A DNA stretch of 64,000 bases from JABJAG01 sp965222215. GTDB taxonomy: Bacteria > Pseudomonadota > Alphaproteobacteria > UBA6615. This document shows, in pieces, positions 57,489-64,000 of this stretch (position 1 is its first letter; every line of letters begins with the position of its first letter). Where the stretch lies: positions 2,480,001 through 2,544,000 of the forward strand of contig OZ244931.1 in NCBI GenBank assembly GCA_965222215.1, given 5' to 3'. The notes beneath the pieces were generated by a model, which worked only from the letters and a program-made list of their open reading frames with translations, was not told the DNA's origin and did not search any database. The position numbers were made by a program, and so were the translations under genes.

Positions 57489-58192
57489 TCACCAAGCACA
57501 CCTCACCGAACTGCAACGCCCGCAAGCCGGAGCGCGGCGTCGATCCGGTCATCGACACACTGGTGCTTCACTACACCGGCATGGTGCCGATCTGGCGCGC
57601 ACGCAACTGGCTGTGCAGCCCGGAATCGCAGGTCAGCGCCCATTACCTCCTCGACGAGGACGGCACCGCCTGGCGGCTGGTCGACGAGGGCGAACGGGCG
57701 TGGCACGCCGGCGTCGGCGCGTGGCGCGACTGGCGCGACCTTAACTCCCGCTCGATCGGGATCGAAATCTCGAATCCCGGCCACGACTACGGCTATCGCC
57801 CCTTCCCGGACGAACAGATCGACGCCCTGATCGCCCTGTGCCGCGATATCCTCAAGCGCCATCCGATCCCGCCGCGCAACGTGATCGGCCATTCGGACCT
57901 CGCACCTGCACGCAAGATCGATCCGGGCGAACTGTTTCCGTGGCGGGCGCTCGCCGAGGCGGGGATAGGACTGTGGACCGACGACCTCGGCGAGCCCGTT
58001 GCGATGGCGGACACGCCGTCCACCCTGCAGGCCATCGGCTACGACACCGTCGAAAACGATCTGCGCGCGGTTGTGTCCGCCTTCCAGCGCCGGTTCCGGC
58101 CCGCGAACTTCGACGGCATCGCCGACGCGGAGACCCGCGCCCGGCTCGCCGCCGTGCACGCGCTTGTTGCGGAAAGCCCGGCTTCGGCCTAA
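57485..58192 (+). CDS. N-acetylmuramoyl-L-alanine amidase, AmiD-like
   Basis: 235 residues. An Amidase_2 domain with DTLVLHYTG (zinc His), WHAGVGAWRDWRDLNSRSIGIEISN, FPDEQIDALIALC and NVIGHSDLAPARKIDPGELFPW, then a short peptidoglycan-binding-type C-terminus (VVSAFQRRFRPANFDGIADAETRARL). No signal peptide, so it may act on recycled muropeptides in the cytoplasm. GTG 57485 overlaps the ABC-F stop (GTGA). Confidence 0.93.
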
Positions 58193-58201
58193 TCAAATCC
58201 C

Positions 58202-58587
<386 letters not shown>

Positions 58588-58758
58588 CTTACCTTCCAAG
58601 AAAAGAACATTACGAGAACAAAGTTCTGCCGCTTTATTCGGCAAGGATTTTGTTTGATCCGGCGCGGGTCATGCCGCGATACGGAACGGGTTACTTGCGA
58701 GACCGAAATGGGGAGCCGACAACACTCGAAAAATACGAGGTTTTTACTGGTTTTGTCG

Positions 58759-58799
58759 TTGACGACCCATTTGATCCCATGATATCCCAAAAAATCCCA
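58759..58799 (+). promoter_or_regulatory. mraZ promoter with four MraZ boxes
   Basis: CCCA occurs at 58766-58769, 58776-58779, 58786-58789 and 58796-58799, exactly 10 bp apart, mostly as ATCCCA. This is the complement of the TGGG repeats bound by MraZ upstream of the dcw cluster. TTGACG (58759-58764) and TGATAT (58780-58785) could be -35 and -10 elements overlapped by the boxes (15-base spacer), so MraZ binding would block transcription. Confidence 0.75.
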
Positions 58800-58869
58800 A
58801 ATTGGCGTGCGCGCCAAGGTGAACGGAGGGGCATGGGCTGCCGGGTCGAACCGGTGGCTGTCGGAGACG

Positions 58870-59346
58870 ATGGCGTTATTCCTGTCGACCACGATCAACA
58901 AGGTCGACCGCAAGGGGCGGGTATCCGTTCCTGCGGCGTTTCGTGCTGCGCTTTCCGGGCAGGCTTTCCATGGCATCGTGGCCTTTCCGTCTTTCAAATC
59001 GCCCGCCGTCCAGTGCAGCGGCATGGACCGGATGGAGCAGCTCGCGGCCGGGGTCGACGCTTATGACCTGTTCTCCGACGAGCACGACACGCTGACGGCC
59101 ACCCTCTTCGCCAACGCCCAGCAGCTCGCCTTCGACGGCGAAGGCCGCGTACTGCTGCCCGAGGGCCTGGTCAGCCACGCGAATATTTCCGACCAGGCCG
59201 CCTTCGTCGGCCGCGGTCCGGTTTTCGAAATCTGGAACCCGGAAGCGTTTGAGGCCTATCAGGCCGATGCCGTCCGCCAGGCCGCCGAACAGAAGCTCAC
59301 CCTGCGCCAGGCGACACCGCCCGGATCCGAAGGGGGTCAGACGTGA
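58870..59346 (+). CDS. mraZ: MraZ, division/cell wall cluster transcriptional regulator
   Basis: 158 residues with two AbrB-like MraZ repeats: MALFLSTTINKVDRKGRVSVPAAFR and FDGEGRVLLPEGLVSHANI. It forms a ring oligomer that binds the TGGG-type repeats upstream and regulates the dcw operon. ATG 58870 after GGAGACG fits the family start; a frame to 58807 would start inside the operator region. First gene of mraZ-rsmH-ftsL-ftsI-murE. Confidence 0.95.
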   Translation: MALFLSTTINKVDRKGRVSVPAAFRAALSGQAFHGIVAFPSFKSPAVQCSGMDRMEQLAAGVDAYDLFSDEHDTLTATLFANAQQLAFDGEGRVLLPEGLVSHANISDQAAFVGRGPVFEIWNPEAFEAYQADAVRQAAEQKLTLRQATPPGSEGGQT

Positions 59347-60359
59347 TGGCGGCGCGGTCCACGCGTCGTCCCGACAACTCCGGAGTCTCCGCGACTCCCG
59401 GACACATCCCGGTCCTTCTCAGTGAGGTCGTCGACGCGCTTTCCCCTCGCGACGGCGGCATCTATGTGGATGGCACGCTCGGCGGCGGCGGATATGCCCG
59501 GGCCATCCTCGATGCCGCCGACTGCACGGTGCTCGGCATCGACCGCGACCCGGACGCGATCGCACGCAACGAGCCGCTTCTCCAAATCTACGGCGCCCGG
59601 CTGAAGCTCGTCCCCGGCCGGTTCGGCGACATGGCGCGTCTCGTCCGCGACCTCGGTATCGACGCCGTCGACGGCGTCACCCTCGATCTCGGCGTATCCT
59701 CGCCCCAACTCGACATCGCCGAGCGCGGTTTCTCCTTCGCCAAGGACGGTCCGCTCGACATGCGCATGGAGCGCGACGGCGAGAGCGCGGCCGATCTGGT
59801 CAACGAGGCGGACGAGCGCGAACTCGCCACGCTGATCCGCGACCTGGGCGAGGAACGCCACGCCCGCCGCGTGGCGCGCGCCATCGTTGCGGCCCGGACA
59901 GACAAGCGGATCGAGACCACCGGCCAACTCGCCGACATCGTGCGCGGCGCGATCCCCAAATCCCGCGAGGCCAAGGTCGACCCGGCCACCCGCACGTTCC
60001 AGGCGATCCGCATTCATGTGAACGACGAGATCGGCGAGCTCGAACGCGGTCTCCGCGGCGCCGAGGAAATCCTTCGGCCCGGCGGCCGTCTCGCCGTCGT
60101 GTCGTTTCATTCCCTCGAAGACCGTCCGGTGAAAACATTCCTGCGCACCCGCAGCGGCGCCGACAGCCGCGGGTCACGCCACATGCCCGAAACCCCGGAC
60201 CGCCGCATCCCCGCATGGCGGCTGGTCTCGCGCCGTGCGATCCGCCCCGGCGACGCCGAAACCGCGGCCAATCCCCGTGCCCGCTCCGCCCGTCTCCGGG
60301 TCGCGGAACGGACCGAGGCCCCCGTCTGGAACGACCAGCCGAGCGGAGGCGCACAGTGA
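59346..60359 (+). CDS. rsmH: 16S rRNA (cytosine-1402 N4) methyltransferase
   Basis: 337 residues. MraW signatures: GHIPVLLSEVVDAL, YVDGTLGGGGYA (AdoMet motif I), GVTLDLGVSSPQLD, GFSFAKDGPLDMRM and LAVVSFHSLEDRPVKTFLR. It methylates the ribosomal P site. The start overlaps the mraZ stop; GTG 59343 and ATG 59346 are adjacent in frame, so either is possible. ftsL begins four bases inside its end. Confidence 0.97.
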   Translation: MAARSTRRPDNSGVSATPGHIPVLLSEVVDALSPRDGGIYVDGTLGGGGYARAILDAADCTVLGIDRDPDAIARNEPLLQIYGARLKLVPGRFGDMARLVRDLGIDAVDGVTLDLGVSSPQLDIAERGFSFAKDGPLDMRMERDGESAADLVNEADERELATLIRDLGEERHARRVARAIVAARTDKRIETTGQLADIVRGAIPKSREAKVDPATRTFQAIRIHVNDEIGELERGLRGAEEILRPGGRLAVVSFHSLEDRPVKTFLRTRSGADSRGSRHMPETPDRRIPAWRLVSRRAIRPGDAETAANPRARSARLRVAERTEAPVWNDQPSGGAQ

Positions 60360-60847
60360 TCCGTCCGACCTCTCTCGTCCTCCTCGCTCTGGCCGCCGCC
60401 GCCGGCGGTGCATTGTTCCACGTCTCGTTCGAGGTATCCGCGCTCGACGACCGGCTGGCGGAGCTCAACAAGAATATCCGCGACGACCGCGAGGCCATTC
60501 ACGTGCTGCGCGCGGAATGGAGCTTCCTGAACCAGCCCGAGCGGTTGGAGGAACTTGCGCGACGCCATCTGGACCTGATGCCCGTCGCCGGAAATCAGCT
60601 CACGGGCGCAGGCACCCTTCCCGTTCGACCGGAGTCCGAAATTCCGGGGCTGCCGCCGGGCCAGGCCCCCGCCGATCTGGAGACCGCAATCAGCCTGGTG
60701 GCCGGCGCGCCGCGGGCCAAGCCGGCGGTCCCGGGCCGTCCGGCCGTCGCCGCCCAGGCGGTCCCCGCCGTGGTCGAGCCGACAGGCGCCGCCCGCTCGC
60801 TCGACGACGTGCTGACAGAGATCGTTGCCACGGGGGCGGCGCAATGA
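60356..60847 (+). CDS. ftsL: Cell division protein FtsL
   Basis: 163 residues: a single N-terminal membrane helix (IRPTSLVLLALAAAAGGALF), a short periplasmic coiled coil (SALDDRLAELNKNIRDDREAIHVLRAEWSFLNQPERLEELARRHLDLMP) and an Ala/Pro-rich tail. Position between rsmH and ftsI identifies it despite weak sequence conservation. GTG 60356 overlaps the rsmH stop (GTGA), and its stop overlaps ftsI (ATGA). FtsL bridges FtsB and FtsQ in the divisome. Confidence 0.88.
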   Translation: MIRPTSLVLLALAAAAGGALFHVSFEVSALDDRLAELNKNIRDDREAIHVLRAEWSFLNQPERLEELARRHLDLMPVAGNQLTGAGTLPVRPESEIPGLPPGQAPADLETAISLVAGAPRAKPAVPGRPAVAAQAVPAVVEPTGAARSLDDVLTEIVATGAAQ

Positions 60848-62544
60848 GCCGGCGCATCGAACTCGAAAGCCCCAAGAAGCAGGCCATCGAGACCGCCCGC
60901 AACCGCCTTCTGATCGGCGGAGCCCTGATGGGCGCCGCCTTCTTCGTGGTCGGCGTACGCCTGTTCGATCTCGTCGTTTTCAACGCCAACGAAGACCTGC
61001 GACGCGCGGCGGCGCGCGAAATCGCGCGCCCGTCGACGATGTCGCGCGCGGACATCGTCGACCGCAACGGCATCCTGCTGGCGACGAACCTGAAGACGGC
61101 ATCGCTGTTCGCTAATCCCCGCAAGATTTCCGACCCTGCCGGCGCCGCGTCGCGGATCGCCGAGATTCTTCCGAGCCTCAGCGAGGAAGTGCTCGCGGCA
61201 AAGCTGGCTGCTGACAAGAGCTTCGTCTGGGTCCGCCGCAATCTGACTCCGCGCCAGAAGTTCGAGATCAACCGGCTTGGCATTCCCGGTCTCGAGTTCG
61301 AGGACGAGGAGCGCCGCGTCTATCCGCACGGCCGTCTCGCGGGCCACATTGTCGGCTTCACGAACGTCGACAATGTCGGCCTCGCCGGCATCGAGCAGAG
61401 CATGGAAGCCGCCATTTCCGGCGGAAAAGCCCCGCTTAAGCTTTCGATCGACATTCGCGTCCAGCAGATCGTGCGCCAGGAACTGTCGGGTCAGATCGAG
61501 AAGTTCAAGGCCATCGGCGGCGGCGCCATCGTCATGGATGTGCGGACCGGCGAAGTCGTGTCGATGGTCTCGCTCCCGGACTTCGACCCGAATGCCCCGG
61601 CCCAGGCCCCCGACGAGACGCGCTTCAACCGCATCACCCTCGGTGTCTACGAGCTCGGCTCGGTGTTCAAGATTTTCAATCACGCCATCGCGCTGGAGAC
61701 CGGCTCGGCAAATATGGCGAAACGCTATGACGCGACCAAGCCGATCCGGATCTCGCGCTTCCGCATCTCGGACTTTCATCCCGAGAACCGGTGGCTGACG
61801 GTGCCCGAAATCTTCAAACACTCGTCGAACATCGGCTCGGCGAAAATGGCGCTCGATTTCGGCTCGGAAACCCAGCGGAAATATCTCGGCCATCTCGGCC
61901 TGCTGCGCAAGACGAGCATCGAGCTGCCGGAAAACGCGCAGCCCATGTATCCGTCGCGCTGGCGCGAGATCAACACGATGACCATCGCCTACGGCCATGG
62001 CATCGCTGTCAGCCCCCTCCACCTCACTAGCGCGGTCGCGGCGACGGTAAACGGCGGAATTCTGCGGCCCGCGACACTCGTGCGCGCCACGGCAAAGGAA
62101 ACCGGCGGCGTTCAGGTCTTCTCCGCCGAGACGTCGGACAAGATGCGGCGGCTGCTCCGCCTTGTCGTCGAGAACGGCACCGGCCGCAATGCCGAGGCAC
62201 CGGGTTATCTCGTCGGCGGCAAGACGGGCACAGCCGAGAAACAGGTCAATGGCGGCTACAAACGAAACGCGCTGATCTCATCCTTTGTCGGCGTTTTTCC
62301 CGCATCCGATCCCCGCTTCGTCGTCTACGCCATGATCGACGAGCCGAAGGGCATCAAGGAAAGCTACGGCTACGCCACCGGCGGGTGGACCGCCGCGCCG
62401 GTCGTCGGCTCCGTCATCACCCGCATGGCGCCGCTGTTCGGAATCGCGCCGCTCGATGAGACCGCGCCCGAGATCGTGCGGGCGCTCAACGTCAACGCCG
62501 TCACACCGGCAGCCGCGCGGACCCGGTCCGATGCGTCTAACTGA
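60844..62544 (+). CDS. ftsI: Division-specific penicillin-binding protein 3
   Basis: 566 residues. N-terminal membrane helix (about 22-42), PBP dimerisation domain with SRADIVDRNGILLATN, and a transpeptidase domain with Ser273 in SVFK, SSN at 327-329 and KTG at 460-462. It crosslinks septal peptidoglycan. ATG 60844 follows from the overlap with ftsL; a longer frame in the same phase is the ftsL and rsmH shadow. Confidence 0.97.
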   Translation: MSRRIELESPKKQAIETARNRLLIGGALMGAAFFVVGVRLFDLVVFNANEDLRRAAAREIARPSTMSRADIVDRNGILLATNLKTASLFANPRKISDPAGAASRIAEILPSLSEEVLAAKLAADKSFVWVRRNLTPRQKFEINRLGIPGLEFEDEERRVYPHGRLAGHIVGFTNVDNVGLAGIEQSMEAAISGGKAPLKLSIDIRVQQIVRQELSGQIEKFKAIGGGAIVMDVRTGEVVSMVSLPDFDPNAPAQAPDETRFNRITLGVYELGSVFKIFNHAIALETGSANMAKRYDATKPIRISRFRISDFHPENRWLTVPEIFKHSSNIGSAKMALDFGSETQRKYLGHLGLLRKTSIELPENAQPMYPSRWREINTMTIAYGHGIAVSPLHLTSAVAATVNGGILRPATLVRATAKETGGVQVFSAETSDKMRRLLRLVVENGTGRNAEAPGYLVGGKTGTAEKQVNGGYKRNALISSFVGVFPASDPRFVVYAMIDEPKGIKESYGYATGGWTAAPVVGSVITRMAPLFGIAPLDETAPEIVRALNVNAVTPAAARTRSDASN

Positions 62545-64000
62545 GCTGGTGCCGGATATGCTGACTGTCGCCCCCCTCACCCGCGATACGGAAATTTCCG
62601 GCCTGACCGCCGACAGCCGCCTGGTCAAACCCGGCTTCCTGTTCGCAGCACTGCCCAGCGCGACGGAAAACTCCGGTACGGACGGCAGAAACTATATCGC
62701 CGACGCGCTCGCACGTGGCGCCGTGGCCATCCTGGCGCCGAACGGCACCGAGATTGCCGAGGATGCGGATTCCAAACCCTGTCTTATCACGGACGAAAAT
62801 CCGCGCTGGCGGCTCACCCAGTTCGCATCTCGCTTCTACGGCAAGCAGCCGGATACCGTCGTTGGCGTCACCGGCACGAACGGCAAGTCTTCCGTCGCCG
62901 GGTTCACGCGCCAGATATGGGCGCAGCTCGGTCACAAATCCGGCGCCATGGGCACGCTGGGCCTGGACGCCGACGGGTTCGAAAGCGGCGCAAGCCTCAC
63001 GACACCCGATCCCGTCACGTTGCATGAAACCCTCGCCGACCTGTCAAAGGCCGGGGTGGAGCATCTGGCGCTCGAGGCATCGTCGCATGGTCTCGACCAG
63101 TATCGCCTCGATGGTGTGGAGTTTGCCGCCGCCGCCTTCACCAACCTGAGCCGGGATCATCTCGATTATCACAAGACCGAGGAAGCCTACTTCGAGGCCA
63201 AGCTTCGGCTTTTCCGCTTCCTGCTGCCGACCCACGGCGCAGCGGTATTGAACGCGGACTCGGACCATTTCGAACACATCGCGGAGGTCTGCCGGGGTGC
63301 GGGACATCGCATTCGCAGCTTCGGTATTCAGACCAGCGATTTGCACATCGCCGACGTGTCGGCTCTCTCCGACGGTCTGCGCCTGTGCATCACCGTGCGG
63401 GACAGGAGCTATGAGACGCGCCTGAACCTCGTCGGCGGGTTCCAGGCATACAACGCCCTCGCGGCGCTCGGCCTCGTGATCGAGACCGGGGCGGATTTCG
63501 CGGATGCTTTTGGCGCCCTGGCGCATCTTCGCGGCGTGCGCGGCCGCATGGAACGGGTCGGCGCGCTCGCGAACGGCGCCCAGATTTACGTCGACTATGC
63601 CCATACGCCCGACGCCTTGAAAACGGCGCTGAGCGCCATTCGGCCGCATGTCGGCGATAAACTGCACGTCATTTTCGGTGCAGGCGGCGATCGCGATCCG
63701 GGCAAACGTCCGATGATGGGGCGGGTTGCCGCCGAATACGCGGACCGGGCGATCGTGACCGACGACAATCCGCGCCGCGAAGACCCGGCATCGGTCCGGC
63801 GGCAAATTCTCGCGGACTGCCCAAACGCGCTCGAGATCGGCGACCGGGCCGAGGCGATCGCAGCGGGCGTATCGTCGCTCAATGCGGGCGACATCCTGAT
63901 GATCGCCGGCAAGGGCCACGAAACCGGGCAAATCGTCGGCAACGACACGCTGCCCTTCGACGATGCCGAAGTTGCCCGCGACATCATCCTCGATGCGGGC
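62531..64000 (+). CDS. murE: UDP-N-acetylmuramoyl-L-alanyl-D-glutamate--2,6-diaminopimelate ligase, 3' end outside window
   Basis: 490 residues before the window ends. ISGLTADSRLVKPGFLFAAL opens the Mur fold; the ATP loop is GVTGTNGKSSVAGF, the carbamylated lysine region is EEAYFEAKLRLF, and DNPR (412-415, in TDDNPRREDP) is the diaminopimelate-selecting motif. It adds meso-diaminopimelate to the muramyl peptide. ATG 62531 lies 14 bases inside ftsI. Confidence 0.96.
   Translation, partial: MRLTELVPDMLTVAPLTRDTEISGLTADSRLVKPGFLFAALPSATENSGTDGRNYIADALARGAVAILAPNGTEIAEDADSKPCLITDENPRWRLTQFASRFYGKQPDTVVGVTGTNGKSSVAGFTRQIWAQLGHKSGAMGTLGLDADGFESGASLTTPDPVTLHETLADLSKAGVEHLALEASSHGLDQYRLDGVEFAAAAFTNLSRDHLDYHKTEEAYFEAKLRLFRFLLPTHGAAVLNADSDHFEHIAEVCRGAGHRIRSFGIQTSDLHIADVSALSDGLRLCITVRDRSYETRLNLVGGFQAYNALAALGLVIETGADFADAFGALAHLRGVRGRMERVGALANGAQIYVDYAHTPDALKTALSAIRPHVGDKLHVIFGAGGDRDPGKRPMMGRVAAEYADRAIVTDDNPRREDPASVRRQILADCPNALEIGDRAEAIAAGVSSLNAGDILMIAGKGHETGQIVGNDTLPFDDAEVARDIILDAG

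Overview
The window is GC-rich chromosomal DNA of an alphaproteobacterium, probably a Rhodospirillales-like lineage; the finer placement is inference. Support comes from a circularly permuted two-piece tmRNA followed by an alpha-type SspB adaptor gene, a class A RNase P RNA, copies of the alphaproteobacterial palindromic repeat that begins CGTCATTGCGAG, and gene orders such as thyA-folA and hflK-hflC-DUF2065-degP.

Region by region. 1-4.0 kb: the end of a TetR regulator, a DUF2786-like gene without a normal start codon, a frameshifted NupC nucleoside transporter, a YCII-family gene and hmgA with an operator-like palindrome. 4.0-11.7 kb: palindromic repeats and four tandem CocE/NonD-type hydrolase paralogues, all on the minus strand. 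11.7-17.4 kb: accessory metabolism (small molybdopterin-type secreted protein, hydroxypyruvate isomerase-like protein, SnoaL-like secreted protein, atypical SDR, BenE transporter, DUF2189 membrane protein, ArsH). 17.5-23.2 kb: tRNA-Lys and the rod-shape operon mreB-mreC-mreD-mrdA-rodA. 23.2-30 kb: branched-chain amino acid synthesis (ilvB, ilvH, ilvC, leuA with a leucine-rich leader peptide), with miaA and a DUF1015 gene upstream.

31.4-35.5 kb: membrane proteolysis cluster hflK-hflC-DUF2065-degP. 35.6-39.9 kb: mrp/apbC, a highly structured intergenic RNA candidate, a YHS-domain secreted protein, thyA-folA, then tmRNA and sspB. 40-49.7 kb: TfoX-like protein, fumC, ribbon-helix-helix protein, AsmA, gamma-glutamyltransferase, Bcr/CflA transporter and PPK2. 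49.8-58.2 kb: TPR protein, fused HyuA/HyuB oxoprolinase, TerB-DnaJ protein, ABC-F ATPase and an AmiD-like amidase. 58.2-64 kb: RNase P RNA and the start of the division and cell wall cluster, mraZ-rsmH-ftsL-ftsI-murE, with four MraZ boxes at exact 10-bp spacing upstream of mraZ; murE runs off the window.

Most of the window is housekeeping. The more unusual content is the fourfold hydrolase array that lacks the canonical CocE catalytic aspartate motif, the leuA attenuation-type leader without a U-tract, the structured RNA candidate before the YHS gene, the tmRNA-sspB neighbourhood, and two genes whose apparent coding sequence extends upstream of any ATG, GTG or TTG. No CRISPR array, prophage or insertion-sequence transposase was seen.
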